Positions 35,009 to 44,013 of a stretch of 64,000 nucleotides of DNA are shown piece after piece. Position numbers and translations under genes: made by a program. The notes under the pieces were generated by a model. It had not been told where the DNA came from. It did not search any database and was given only the letters and a program-made list of their open reading frames with translations. Source of the stretch: VRUE01 sp963770315 (GTDB lineage Bacteria > Actinomycetota > Thermoleophilia > Solirubrobacterales > 70-9); assembly GCA_963770315.1 (NCBI GenBank), contig CAVYPC010000002.1, positions 1,302,001-1,366,000 on the forward strand, in the 5' to 3' direction. The first letter of the stretch is position 1. Each line of letters begins with the position of its first letter.

Positions 35009-35200
35009 CTACGCGGCCTTTACGACCTTGTTCGCCTTGAGGCAGCGCGTGCAGACGTAGGTGCGCAGCTTGCGCCCGCTCTCTTCGATCCGCACCTTCT
35101 GCAGGTTCGGGTCGAAGCGCCGCTTGGTGGCGACCATCGAGTGGCTTCGGGACTGGCCGAACGCCGGTCCCTTGCCGCAGCTATGACATACCTTGGCCAT
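35009..35200 (-). CDS. rpmB: 50S ribosomal protein L28
   Basis: The 63-aa product begins MAKVCHSCGKGPAFGQSRSHS and carries four cysteines (CHSC and CTRC) that bind zinc, the C+ form of L28. It ends CLKANKVVKAA. ATG at 35200 gives the family start. It lies 26 bp downstream of ribH on the same strand, and the cloverleaf elements follow it. Confidence 0.95.
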   Translation of the reverse strand: MAKVCHSCGKGPAFGQSRSHSMVATKRRFDPNLQKVRIEESGRKLRTYVCTRCLKANKVVKAA

Positions 35201-35226
35201 CGGGTCGTGGATGGTACAGGTCGCCG

Positions 35227-35745
35227 TCAGCCGTCGCGACCCTGCCAGCGGTAGGGGTTGATCGCCTGTTTGTGCAGCGCCATGCGGGCGACGGTCAGGG
35301 CGGCGTTGCGACCTTGGTCGCGCTTGTCGCCGTTGGCGCGGGCGATCGCCTGCTCCATCGTGTCGCAGGTGATCACGCCGAATGCGCAGGGCACCCCGGT
35401 CGCCAGTTGCACGTCCTGGATGCCGCGGGCGGCCTCTGCGCAAACGAAGTCGTAGTGGTCGGTCTCGCCGCGGATCACGACGCCGAGGCAGGCGACCCCC
35501 GCATAGCGTTCGGTCGTCGCGTGCAACTTGGCGGCAAAGGGCAGCTCGTAGGCGCCGGGAACGGAGACCTCGTTCACCGCCGAGGCTGGCACGCCGGCAA
35601 GCTCGAAGCCTTCGCGTGCCCCGCCGAGCATCCGGACCGCCAGATCCTCGTAGAAGCGGCCGACGCAGACGGCGAAGCTCAGCTTCGAGAGGATCGAGCG
35701 CTCGCCCTCGTCGAAGCTCTCCAGGAAGGCGCCCGGCTCAGCCAT
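35227..35745 (-). CDS. ribH: 6,7-dimethyl-8-ribityllumazine synthase
   Basis: The 172-aa product condenses 5-amino-6-ribitylamino-uracil with dihydroxybutanone phosphate. The substrate-site segments are SVPGAYELPFAAK, GVVIRGETDHYDFVCAE, GIQDVQLATGVPCAFGVITCDTMEQA and the C-terminal NKGxEAA equivalent, NGDKRDQGRNAAL. The start overlaps the ribBA stop by 8 bp. It is the last gene of the ribD-ribE-ribBA-ribH operon. Confidence 0.95.
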   Translation of the reverse strand: MAEPGAFLESFDEGERSILSKLSFAVCVGRFYEDLAVRMLGGAREGFELAGVPASAVNEVSVPGAYELPFAAKLHATTERYAGVACLGVVIRGETDHYDFVCAEAARGIQDVQLATGVPCAFGVITCDTMEQAIARANGDKRDQGRNAALTVARMALHKQAINPYRWQGRDG

Positions 35746-37075
35746 TCGCGGGTTCGTTCCCCTCGGCGGCGTCGCGTTCCTCCTCGTCGTGGATCATCTC
35801 CTCGTCGAGCGCCAGGCCCTGGTGATGCAGCGTGTGGCCCATCTTGTCGCGCTTCGCCCGCAGGTAAGCCTCGTTGTGGGTGTTGGGCGCCGACTCGATC
35901 GGCACCTGCTCGCTGACGGAGAGCCCGTAGCCCTCGAGGCCGACGATCTTTTTCGGGTTGTTGGTGAGGATGCGGATGCTGGTCAGGCCGAGGTCGCCGA
36001 GGATCTGGGCGCCGATGCCGTAGTCGCGCAGGTCGGCGGGCAGGCCGAGCTTGAGGTTGGCCTCGACCGTGTCGGCCCCCTCCTCCTGGAGCTTGTAGGC
36101 GCGCAGCTTGTTGAGCAGTCCGATCCCGCGCCCCTCCTGGGAGAGGTAGAGGAGGACGCCCTGGCCTTCCTGCTCGATCATCGAGAGGGCGGATGCCAGC
36201 TGTTCGCCGCAATCGCAGCGCATGCTGTGGAAGACATCGCCGGTGAGGCACTCGCTGTGCACGCGGACCAGCACGTCCTCCGCCCCCGCGACCTCGCCCT
36301 TGACCATCGCCACGTGGTGTTTGTCGTCGACCAGCGAGCGGTACCCGACCGCGGTGAAGTCGCCGAACGCGGTCGGCAGGCCGGTGTCGACGACCCGCTC
36401 GACCAGCTTCTCGGTGCGGCGCCGGTAGGCGATCAGCTCGGCGACCGTGATCATCTTCAGGCCGTGCTTCTCGCAGTAGGGGATCAGGTTGGGAACGCGC
36501 GCCATCGTGCCGTCGTCGTTCATCACCTCGCAGATCACGCCCGCGGGAATGAGGCCGGCCAGGCGGGCCAGGTCGACGCTGGCCTCGGTGTGGCCGGTGC
36601 GCTCCAGCACGCCGCCGTCTTTGGCCCGCAGCGGGAACATGTGGCCGGGAACGACGATGTCGCGCGGGCCGGAGCCGGGGTCGATCGCGACCTGGATCGT
36701 GTGGGCGCGGTCGTGGGCGGAGATGCCGGTGCTGACCCCTCCCGCCGCCTCGATCGTCACCGTGAAGGCCGTCTGCAGCGGCGCCTCGTTCTTCGCCGCC
36801 ATCAGGTTGAGGCCGAGCCGCTCGCAGCGTTCCGCGGTCAGCGCCAGGCAGATCAGCCCGCGTGCCTCCTTGGCCATGAAGTTGACCGCCTCCGGGGTGG
36901 CGAACTGGGCCGCCATCACCAGGTCGCCCTCGTTCTCACGGTCCTCGCCGTCGCAGACGACGACCATGCGGCCACGGCGGATCTCCTCGATCGCCTCCTC
37001 GATCGTCGAGAACGGGCTCTCGCCCGCCGCCCGCTCCGCCCCCTCTTGTCTCTGCGTCTCCGTCATCTGGCTCAC
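35738..37075 (-). CDS. ribBA: Bifunctional DHBP synthase / GTP cyclohydrolase II
   Basis: The 445-aa product joins two riboflavin enzymes. Residues 20-225 form 3,4-dihydroxy-2-butanone 4-phosphate synthase (GEDRENEGDLVMAA, STGISAHDRAHTI, HMFPLRAKDGGVLERTGHTEA). Residues 235-430 form GTP cyclohydrolase II, with zinc cysteines in CLTGDVFHSMRCDCGEQL and the catalytic SQEGRGIGLLNKL. The start is GTG overlapping the ribE stop; an ATG three codons later is possible. The C-terminal 20 residues are an acidic extension. Confidence 0.96.
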   Translation of the reverse strand: MSQMTETQRQEGAERAAGESPFSTIEEAIEEIRRGRMVVVCDGEDRENEGDLVMAAQFATPEAVNFMAKEARGLICLALTAERCERLGLNLMAAKNEAPLQTAFTVTIEAAGGVSTGISAHDRAHTIQVAIDPGSGPRDIVVPGHMFPLRAKDGGVLERTGHTEASVDLARLAGLIPAGVICEVMNDDGTMARVPNLIPYCEKHGLKMITVAELIAYRRRTEKLVERVVDTGLPTAFGDFTAVGYRSLVDDKHHVAMVKGEVAGAEDVLVRVHSECLTGDVFHSMRCDCGEQLASALSMIEQEGQGVLLYLSQEGRGIGLLNKLRAYKLQEEGADTVEANLKLGLPADLRDYGIGAQILGDLGLTSIRILTNNPKKIVGLEGYGLSVSEQVPIESAPNTHNEAYLRAKRDKMGHTLHHQGLALDEEMIHDEEERDAAEGNEPANG

Positions 37076-37677
37076 GCTCGCTCCTTTCCAGCGAATGGTG
37101 CCATCAACCGCTCCACGTGCTTTGCGATCACGTCACACTCGACATTCAGCTTGCGCCCTGCCTCGGCTTCGCCCAGGTTCGTCCGCTCCAACGTCTCGGG
37201 GATCAGCGAGACCTCGAGCCAATCCTCTCCCAACGCGCTCACCGTGAGGCTGACGCCGTCGAGGGCGATCGAGCCCTTGCCGACCACATAGCGCAGCAGG
37301 TCGAGCCCCAGGCCAACCCGGAGACGCCTGGCAAAGCCATCCTCGGCGACGGAGAGGATCTCCGCGACGCCATCCACATGCCCCTGCACGATGTGGCCGC
37401 CGAGGCGGTCGGAGGCTCTCATCGCCAGCTCGAGGTTGACCCGGCTAGCGGGCTCGACGCCGCCCAGCGCCGTCACCTCCAGAGTCTGGTTCATCGCCTC
37501 GGTCTCGAAGCCTTTGGCGTCAACGGCGGTTGCCGTCAGGCAGACGCCGCTGACCGCGACCGAATCCCCGGGCTCGATCTCGGGCCCGAGCGAGGTCGCG
37601 ATTCGCAGGCGCGCACCGTCGGCACCGGGGTCGAGCGACTCGACCTTGCCCACGTCCTCGATCAGGCCGGTGAACAC
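37072..37677 (-). CDS. ribE: Riboflavin synthase alpha chain
   Basis: The 201-aa product dismutates two lumazines into riboflavin. It has the two similar beta-barrel lumazine-binding halves, marked by MFTGLIEDVG, SVAVSGVCLTATAV and then GHIVQGHVDGVAEI and SIALDGVSLTVSAL. The start is GTG with GGAGTGGTGAG upstream, and the ribD stop lies just before it, so translation is coupled. Confidence 0.95.
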   Translation of the reverse strand: MFTGLIEDVGKVESLDPGADGARLRIATSLGPEIEPGDSVAVSGVCLTATAVDAKGFETEAMNQTLEVTALGGVEPASRVNLELAMRASDRLGGHIVQGHVDGVAEILSVAEDGFARRLRVGLGLDLLRYVVGKGSIALDGVSLTVSALGEDWLEVSLIPETLERTNLGEAEAGRKLNVECDVIAKHVERLMAPFAGKERA

Positions 37678-37678
37678 C

Positions 37679-38734
37679 TCACCACTCCTTGAAGCGGGTC
37701 GAGATCAAGGTGTCCTCGGCATTCGGGTCCACGGCATCGACGCGCCCCTCGCCGCCGAGCAGGACCGGGGCGACGAAGACCCGCGCCTCGTCGACCTGAC
37801 CGGCCGCGGTGAAGGCAGCGGCAAGCGTGCGCCCGCCCTCGAGGAAGAGGCTGGTGACACCACGGCGGCCCAGGGCGGAAAGCGCGGGCTCGATCTCGTC
37901 GGCGACGACGATCTCGGCACCGGCGTCGCGCAGAGCCGCTCGGCGCCCGGAATCGGCTTCCGAGGAGGTGACGACCAGAACCGGCGACTGGTCGCGCGTT
38001 TGGATCAGCTGGGAATCGAGCGGCAGGCGAGCCTGGCGGTCGAAGACGGCGCGCAGCGGCTGACGCGCTACCGAGAGATCGCGTGCGGTCAGCAGGGGAT
38101 CGTCGGCGAGGACGGTGCCGATGCCGACAGCGATCGCGTCGGATTCGCCCCGCCAGCGGTGGACGAGCGCCTGGCTCTCGGCGCCCGAGATCCAGGGCGA
38201 GTCGCCGGCGGCGGTCTCGGTCTGCCCGTCGAGCGACATCGCCAGCTTCAGCGTCACCAGCGGCAGACCGGTGCGGGAGTGCTTGCGGAAAGGCTGGTTC
38301 AGCAGACGCGCCGCGGTCGCCTCCTCGCCGGCGGCGAAGTCGACTTTCACCCCCCCGTCGCGAAGCATCCCCGGTCCGCGCCCGGATGCCTTCTCGCTCG
38401 GATCGTCGGAGGCGATCACGACCCGTCCGATCCGGGCCTCGAGGATCGCGTCGACGCAAGGCGGCTGCCGACCCTGGTGCGCGCAGGGCTCGAGCGTCAC
38501 GTACATGGTCGCCCCGCGGGGATCCCCTCCCCGCCCCCGGCAGTCCGCCAGCGCCGCCCGCTCAGCGTGCAGCTCGCCCAATTCGGCATGAAATCCCTCG
38601 CCAATCACCGCACCGTCACGCACGATCACCGCGCCCACAAGCGGATTCGGGCTCACTTTCCCCCGCCCGCCCTCCGCAAGCTCCAAAGCTCGCTTCAGAT
38701 GCACCCGATCCGTGGCTGTCAGCTGCGTATCCAT
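37679..38734 (-). CDS. ribD: Bifunctional pyrimidine deaminase/reductase RibD
   Basis: The 351-aa product performs the second and third steps of riboflavin synthesis. The N-terminal deaminase (1-145) has the zinc motifs HAE (in GELHAERAAL) and PCAHQGRQPPC. The reductase follows from about 150 (PLVTLKLAMSLDGQTETAAG, then SLFLEGGRTLAAAF). ATG at 38734 (MDTQLTATDRVHLKRAL) is preferred to one 8 codons upstream. No FMN riboswitch consensus is visible in the leader; family 1 element C lies there instead. Confidence 0.95.
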   Translation of the reverse strand: MDTQLTATDRVHLKRALELAEGGRGKVSPNPLVGAVIVRDGAVIGEGFHAELGELHAERAALADCRGRGGDPRGATMYVTLEPCAHQGRQPPCVDAILEARIGRVVIASDDPSEKASGRGPGMLRDGGVKVDFAAGEEATAARLLNQPFRKHSRTGLPLVTLKLAMSLDGQTETAAGDSPWISGAESQALVHRWRGESDAIAVGIGTVLADDPLLTARDLSVARQPLRAVFDRQARLPLDSQLIQTRDQSPVLVVTSSEADSGRRAALRDAGAEIVVADEIEPALSALGRRGVTSLFLEGGRTLAAAFTAAGQVDEARVFVAPVLLGGEGRVDAVDPNAEDTLISTRFKEW

Positions 38735-38791
38735 GCGACCGATTGACGAGTCAATCAACAGCTTACTCCCCCGCCTGGAGCGAGCCCGGCG

Positions 38792-38923
38792 TTGATGAGG
38801 AGGGGATGGGGTGTCCGGCCGAGCGCGGCGTCCTGTTTTTCGCAGCGCGGGTCAGCGAGAGCGGCGAGACTCCAAGGCGAAAAACCCAGCGCTCGGCCGG
38901 ACACCCCCATCTCCTCCCCCAAC
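38792..38923 (+). repeat. Family 1 palindromic element, copy C
   Basis: The best arms, 38805-38825 and 38890-38911, pair over 21 bp with one bulge; weaker pairing continues outward to about 38792 and 38923. The core shares GGCGTCCTGTTTTTCGC (38827-38843) and GGCGAAAAACCCAGC (38876-38890) with copies A and B. It lies between the divergent ribD and glycosyltransferase genes, within their shared upstream region. Confidence 0.85.
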
Positions 38924-38971
38924 AAGGCCGTGCCCCGCGCGCCGCGCACGGGGATACCCTGAGCGCGCTCG

Positions 38972-39958
38972 ATGAAGCTAATCATCCAGATCCCTTGCCT
39001 GAACGAGGAAGCAACGCTTCCCGAGACGATCGCCGCCCTGCCGCGCGCGATCGACGGCATCGACAAGATCGAACTGCTCGTCATCGACGACGGCTCGACC
39101 GACCGCACGGTCGAGGTCGCGCGCGAGTGCGGCGTCGAGCACGTCGTTCGCCTGACCAACAACAGGGGCCTGGCGGCGGCCTTCCAGGCCGGGCTCGACG
39201 CCTGCCTCAAGCTCGGCGCCGACCTGGTCGTCAATACCGACGCCGACAACCAGTACAGCGGCGCCGACGTGCCGAAGCTGGTGGCGCCGATCCTCGCCGG
39301 CGAGGCCGACATGGTCGTCGGCGACCGCCGCGTGGAGACGATCGAGCACTTCTCCGGCGCCAAGAAGGCGCTGCAGCGGGCCGGCAGCTGGGTCGTGCGC
39401 CGGCTCTCGGGCACCGCGATTGCCGATACGACCTCGGGCTTCCGCGCCTACAACCGCGAGGCGGCGCTGGGCCTGCTCGTCACCGACAACTTCACCTACA
39501 CGCTGGAGAGCCTGATCCAGGCCGGCAAGATGCTGGTCGCCGTCGAGGGAGTCGAGATCGCGACCAACCCGCAGACGCGGGAGTCGCGCCTCTTCGACTC
39601 GACCGGCGCCTACGTACGGCGCAACGCGCTCTCGATCCTGCGCATCTACGCCCGCTACGAGCCGCTGCGGGTCTTCGCCGGCGCCAGCGTCGTCGTCGCC
39701 ATCCTCGCGCTGGCGGCCTGGATGCCGTTCCTGGTCGACTGGATCTTCAACGGAGACTCGAGCGGCCACATCCAGTCGCTGATCCTCGGCGCGGTCCTCT
39801 TCATCGCCGCGCTGCAGCTGCTTGCCCTGGGGGTGATCGGCGACCTGCTCGCCGGCCAGCGAGTGATGACCCAGCGGGTCTTCGAGCGGGTGCGGCGGGT
39901 AGAGCTATCGCTTGGGGTCGAGCCCTCCCACTACGAGCGCGGCGCACCGAAGCGCTGA
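38972..39958 (+). CDS. Family 2 glycosyltransferase with C-terminal membrane spans
   Basis: The 328-aa product has a GT-A fold GT2 domain (1-225) like dolichol-phosphate mannosyltransferases: IIQIPCLNEEATLPETI, VIDDGSTDRTVEVA, NTDADNQYSG (the DxD metal site) and DTTSGFRAYNREA. Two hydrophobic spans follow (about 231-252 and 266-292), so it sits at the membrane and probably transfers sugar from a nucleotide to a lipid carrier. It is followed directly, in TGATG overlap, by the flippase gene. Sugar unknown. Confidence 0.87.
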   Translation: MKLIIQIPCLNEEATLPETIAALPRAIDGIDKIELLVIDDGSTDRTVEVARECGVEHVVRLTNNRGLAAAFQAGLDACLKLGADLVVNTDADNQYSGADVPKLVAPILAGEADMVVGDRRVETIEHFSGAKKALQRAGSWVVRRLSGTAIADTTSGFRAYNREAALGLLVTDNFTYTLESLIQAGKMLVAVEGVEIATNPQTRESRLFDSTGAYVRRNALSILRIYARYEPLRVFAGASVVVAILALAAWMPFLVDWIFNGDSSGHIQSLILGAVLFIAALQLLALGVIGDLLAGQRVMTQRVFERVRRVELSLGVEPSHYERGAPKR

Positions 39959-41376
39959 TGGGCCTGCGCGAGAAACTCCCCGGCGCCAGGTCCGGGGCAG
40001 CGCCCGCGGGCGGCTCCGCGACCGCCGAATACGGCCGCCTGGCCAGCTTCCTCGCGATCGGCGTAGGCCTCACGGGCGTCATCACCTACCTCTACTTCCT
40101 GATCGCCGCGCACGTCCTCTCCAAGCCCGACTATGGCCAGATCACGGTGCTCTGGTCGGCGGTCTTCATCACGATCTCGACCCTCTACCGGCCGATCGAA
40201 CAGCTGCTTTCCCGCCACATCTCCGAACGCCGCACGAAAGGGCAGTCGATCGGCGAGCCGATGCGGGTCGCCTCGACGATTCAGCTCGGCCTCTCGCTCT
40301 TCTTCGCGGTGGTCGCGCTGGTGCTGCGAGGGCCGATCCAGAACGACCTCCTGGAGGGCAACGAAACGCTCTACTGGGTCTTCTTCTCGGCGGTGCTGTT
40401 CTACGCGGCGAGCTACTTTGCCCGCGGCTTCCTCGCCGGCGACCAGCGCTTCGGGCTGTTCGTCGCGCTGATCCTCTCCGAATCGTGCTTCCGCACGGTC
40501 TTCGCCGTGCTGGTCGCGATCGGCGTGCTCAGCGGCCAGTCGGCGGTAGCGATCGGCATCACCGCCGCTCCGGGGCTCTCGCTGATGGTCGTCCCGTTTG
40601 CCTTCGCGCGCCGGGCGAGGCGGGCCGGCACGCCCGAAGGCGGAGCGGGCAAGGCACCGGAGGCGGGTGCGGATTTCTCCCTTAAAAAAGGCGGCGGCTT
40701 CGCCGCGGCCGTGCTGGTGATCATGTTCAGCGAACAAGCGTTCCTCAACGCCGGGCCGCTGATCGTGCGCGGGCTGCAGGGCGCGGCGGCGGCGGGCTTC
40801 ATCTTCAACGTGCTGATGATCGCCCGCGCCCCGCTGCAGCTCTTCCAGTCTGTCTCGACCAGCATCCTCCCCCACCTCACCACCCTGCACGCCAGCGATA
40901 CCGAGGAGAGCGATCGTGAGTTCCATCGCACCGTGCGGATGGTCCTGCTCGGGCTCGCCGCCTTCACCGCCGTGGCCTTCGTCTTCATGGGGCTGGTTGG
41001 CCCGAAGGCGATGCAGATCGCCTTCAGCAAGAAGTTCACCTACGACCGCGCGGGCCTGATGCTGGTCACCCTCGGGATGGGCCTCTACCTCTGCTCGGTG
41101 ACGGTCAACCAGGCCTGCATCGCCCAGGGCCAGGTGCGGCGCGCCGCCGCTCGCTGGATCCTCTGCGCGGCGCTGTTCATCGGCTGGAACTTCGTCCCGA
41201 TCGTCAGCAACGAGTTCCGCCGGGTCGAGATCGGCTTCCTGCTCGCCGCCGGGGTCCTCTTCTCGCTTCTCTACTACGCCTACAGCCGCCCGCACGAGCG
41301 CGCGGAGGACGTGCCGGCGCCGGGCTCGCCAGAGGAGCTGGAGGCACGGCTGGCGACTCTCGACGAGTCGGTCTGA
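39958..41376 (+). CDS. Polysaccharide/lipid flippase (Wzx/MATE-like)
   Basis: The 472-aa product has about 12 hydrophobic spans from FLAIGVGLTGVITYLYFLIAAHVLS onward, in the MOP-superfamily pattern of Wzx-type flippases. The basic loops ERRTKGQS and RRARRAG are predicted cytoplasmic. The ATG shares bases with the glycosyltransferase stop, so the two probably act in one surface-glycan pathway. No polymerase or ligase gene is nearby. The family assignment is by topology and general resemblance, not by a diagnostic motif. Confidence 0.78.
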   Translation: MGLREKLPGARSGAAPAGGSATAEYGRLASFLAIGVGLTGVITYLYFLIAAHVLSKPDYGQITVLWSAVFITISTLYRPIEQLLSRHISERRTKGQSIGEPMRVASTIQLGLSLFFAVVALVLRGPIQNDLLEGNETLYWVFFSAVLFYAASYFARGFLAGDQRFGLFVALILSESCFRTVFAVLVAIGVLSGQSAVAIGITAAPGLSLMVVPFAFARRARRAGTPEGGAGKAPEAGADFSLKKGGGFAAAVLVIMFSEQAFLNAGPLIVRGLQGAAAAGFIFNVLMIARAPLQLFQSVSTSILPHLTTLHASDTEESDREFHRTVRMVLLGLAAFTAVAFVFMGLVGPKAMQIAFSKKFTYDRAGLMLVTLGMGLYLCSVTVNQACIAQGQVRRAAARWILCAALFIGWNFVPIVSNEFRRVEIGFLLAAGVLFSLLYYAYSRPHERAEDVPAPGSPEELEARLATLDESV

Positions 41377-41396
41377 GCGTCGATTAGGGTCCGTCG

Positions 41397-43193
41397 ATGG
41401 GTGGACACGACGCCGAGCTGATCCTCGTCGCCGGTGGCCTGCTCGCGGCGGGCATCGTCGGCGCCCTGCTGGCCGACCGCGTGCGCATCCCCGGCCTGCT
41501 CCTCTTCCTCGGCCTCGGGATGCTGGCCGGCTCGGAGGGGATCGGCGGCATCCACTTCGACGACACCGAGCTGGCCCGCACGCTCGGCACGATCGCCCTC
41601 GTCCTGATCCTCTTCGAGGGCGGGCTGACCGCCGGCTGGGCGGAGATCCGGCCGGTCCTCGGCACCGCGGCCTCGCTGGCGACCGTGGGCACCGTCGTCA
41701 CCGCCCTCCTCGCCGGCCTCGCGGCAAAGTGGATCTTCGACCTGAGCACGCTGGAAGGAATGCTGGTCGGCGCCGCTGTCGCCGCCACCGACTCGGCAGC
41801 GATCTTCGCCGTCCTGCGCCGCTCGACCCTGGAGAAGCGGCTGGCCCGCTCGCTGGAGGGGGAGTCCGGGATGAACGACCCGGTGGCGCTGCTGCTGGTG
41901 ATCGGCTTCATCGAATGGATCCAGAAGCCCGGCTACGGCCTCGCCGACATGGCCGGCCTGCTCGCCCTCAAACTGGCGCTGGGGATCGCGATCGGACTGC
42001 TGATCGGGCGCCTCTCCGTGGCCGCCCTGAGCCGGGTGCGACTGCCGACCGACGGCATCTACCCGGTGGCGACGATCGCGATCGCCGCGCTCGCCTACGG
42101 CCTGGCCGAGGTCGCGCACGGCTCCGGCCTGCTCGCCGTCTACCTGACCGCCCTGGCGCTCGGCTCGGGCAGCATCCCCGCCCGCCGCACCGTCGTCGCC
42201 TTCCACGAGGGGGTCGGCTGGGTCGCCCAGATCGGCCTCTTCATCCTGCTCGGGCTGCTGGTCTTCCCCAGCAGCCTCGACGACGTCGCGCTCGAAGGCC
42301 TGGCCCTCTCCGCCGCGCTGATCCTGGTCGCGCGCCCGCTCGCGGCCTTCGCCGCGACGCTGCTCTCGCCGCTCAACCTGCGCGAGCGGGCGATGCTCGG
42401 CTGGGCCGGATTGCGCGGAGCGACGCCGATCTGGCTCGCCACCTTTCCCGTCGTCGCCGGCGTCGGCGCCGGCCAGGAGCTGTTCGCGATCGTCTTCTTC
42501 GTCGTCGTCACCTCGACCCTGGTCCAGGGAGCGAGCTTCGAGCCGCTGGCCAAGCGGCTGGGGCTGACGACCGACGAGCCGGCGCTGCCCCGCCGCCTGC
42601 TCGAGTCGGGCCGTATCCGCCGCATGGGCGGCGACGTCGTCTCCTACCGGCTGCGCCCCGGTGCCGCCGCGGCCGGGCACGTGGTGCGCGAGCTGGGCCT
42701 GCCGCGCGAGGCGCTGGTCAACGTGATCGTGCGCGACGGCCGCGCGATCCCGCCGCGCGGCTCGACCGAGGTGCGCGAGGGCGACGAGCTGCACATCCTC
42801 GTCCGCGGCGAGCTGCGCGAGGAGGTCGAGGAGCTGACGCGCCAGTGGCACCAGGGGCCAGTGGGCATCCAGGCACCGCCGATCCTGCTCCCGCGCGGTG
42901 CCTCGCAGGTCTTCACGGTCAGGCCCGGGGGCGACGTCGAGGACCCCTCGGCGCCGGGTGAGATCGACGGCGTCGCCGTGGTCTCGATTCTGCGCAGCCG
43001 CCGCGACCGCGGCAGCGCCCTGACCGCCCTCGCCGACGGCCGCTACGCGATCACGACGGAGACCCTGGTCGCGCTCGGCAGCCGCCAGGCGCTGGCCCGC
43101 TGGTGCGAGCGCCGCGCCGAGCGCAGCGGCGACGACCCGGAGGAGCGCGCCTGGTGGCAGGAGGCAATAGGTGCCTTGATCGCGAGAGGCTGA
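41397..43193 (+). CDS. Cation/proton antiporter (CPA family) with TrkA-C regulatory domain
   Basis: The 598-aa product has 12-13 membrane spans in residues 1-395. The antiporter signature AAVAATDSAAIFAVLRR and GESGMNDPVALLLVIG contain the ND pair of electroneutral K+/H+ or Na+/H+ exchangers (NhaP2/CvrA-like). A soluble part (about 415-590) begins with a TrkA-C-like segment (LPREALVNVIVRDGRAIPPRG, then LREGDELHILV-type). It likely controls cytoplasmic K+ or Na+ and pH. It is 20 bp after the flippase but functionally unrelated. Confidence 0.85.
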   Translation: MGGHDAELILVAGGLLAAGIVGALLADRVRIPGLLLFLGLGMLAGSEGIGGIHFDDTELARTLGTIALVLILFEGGLTAGWAEIRPVLGTAASLATVGTVVTALLAGLAAKWIFDLSTLEGMLVGAAVAATDSAAIFAVLRRSTLEKRLARSLEGESGMNDPVALLLVIGFIEWIQKPGYGLADMAGLLALKLALGIAIGLLIGRLSVAALSRVRLPTDGIYPVATIAIAALAYGLAEVAHGSGLLAVYLTALALGSGSIPARRTVVAFHEGVGWVAQIGLFILLGLLVFPSSLDDVALEGLALSAALILVARPLAAFAATLLSPLNLRERAMLGWAGLRGATPIWLATFPVVAGVGAGQELFAIVFFVVVTSTLVQGASFEPLAKRLGLTTDEPALPRRLLESGRIRRMGGDVVSYRLRPGAAAAGHVVRELGLPREALVNVIVRDGRAIPPRGSTEVREGDELHILVRGELREEVEELTRQWHQGPVGIQAPPILLPRGASQVFTVRPGGDVEDPSAPGEIDGVAVVSILRSRRDRGSALTALADGRYAITTETLVALGSRQALARWCERRAERSGDDPEERAWWQEAIGALIARG

Positions 43194-43311
43194 TACCGGC
43201 GCATCTCGGGGTCCTCGGTCGACTCGGATCGGGTCACGCACGGAAGTGCGCTCCCCTCACCTCGCTCCCTGCGTCCCCCGACCTGCTTGGTCTCAGCCTC
43301 TCGTGCGTGCT

Positions 43312-43998
43312 TCAAGCTGCATTTACGGAAGAAACGATCTCGGCGTAGGCGGCAGCCGGATCGCCCGCCCCGAACACTGCTGACCCAGCTACGAACAAGG
43401 AGGCGCCGGCTTCGGCTATCGGCTTCGCGGTGCCGGTGTCGATGCCGCCGTCGACCTCGATCTTCGCCTTGCCGACGACCGCGGCGAGGCGGCTCACCTT
43501 GTCGATCGAGCCCGCGACGAACGCCTGGCCGCCCCAGCCGGGATTGACGGTCATGCAGAGGGCGACGTCGGCCAGGTCGCGCAGCTCGGCGAGAGCCTCG
43601 ACCGGGGTGCCGGGGTTGATCGCGATCCCGGCCAGGCAGCCGAGCTCGCGGATCGCGGCCAGCGTGCGATTGGCATGGGGAGTCGCCTCCTCGTGGAAGG
43701 TGATCGAGTCGGCGCCGGCCGCGGCGAAAGCCTCGATATGGCGCTCGGGCGCCTCGATCATCAGGTGGACGTCGATCGCCCCCCCGGCGGCGTGGACCTG
43801 GTCGGCGATCGAGGCGGCGACCAGGGGGCCGATCGTGATCGGCGGGACGAAATGCCCGTCCATCACGTCGACGTGGATCACCCTAGCCCCGGCCGCCATC
43901 ACCTCGTCGACCTGGGAGCCGAGCTTGGCAAAGTCCGCCGAGAGGATCGACGGCGCCACCCGCCGCTCCTCCATCAGCTCTGTCATGCGCTCAGACAT
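43312..43998 (-). CDS. rpe: Ribulose-phosphate 3-epimerase
   Basis: The 228-aa TIM-barrel enzyme interconverts ribulose- and xylulose-5-phosphate in the pentose phosphate pathway. Motifs: RVAPSILSADFAKLG, VIHVDVMDGHFVPP (metal His and catalytic Asp), CMTVNPGWGGQAF and IEVDGGIDTGTA. ATG at 43998 is used; MTEL four codons later is possible. It follows the zinc-ribbon gene and rsmB on the same strand. Confidence 0.96.
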   Translation of the reverse strand: MSERMTELMEERRVAPSILSADFAKLGSQVDEVMAAGARVIHVDVMDGHFVPPITIGPLVAASIADQVHAAGGAIDVHLMIEAPERHIEAFAAAGADSITFHEEATPHANRTLAAIRELGCLAGIAINPGTPVEALAELRDLADVALCMTVNPGWGGQAFVAGSIDKVSRLAAVVGKAKIEVDGGIDTGTAKPIAEAGASLFVAGSAVFGAGDPAAAYAEIVSSVNAA

Positions 43999-44013
43999 GA
44001 GATGGCCTCCAGG

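Noticed and set aside
38735..38971. An FMN riboswitch ahead of the riboflavin operon
   Set aside because: The leader of ribD was read on the minus strand for the conserved RFN boxes; none were seen. The space is occupied by family 1 palindrome C.
38083..39957. A long open frame in front of the flippase gene
   Set aside because: It is in frame with the flippase but runs antisense to ribD and out of frame over the glycosyltransferase; it is Arg/Ser/Pro-rich and matches nothing. Only the part from 39958 is real.
43194..43311. A repeat element between the antiporter and rpe genes
   Set aside because: Only a 5-bp stem (CGCAC/GTGCG) with a GGAA loop is visible in this 118-bp gap, too weak to call.
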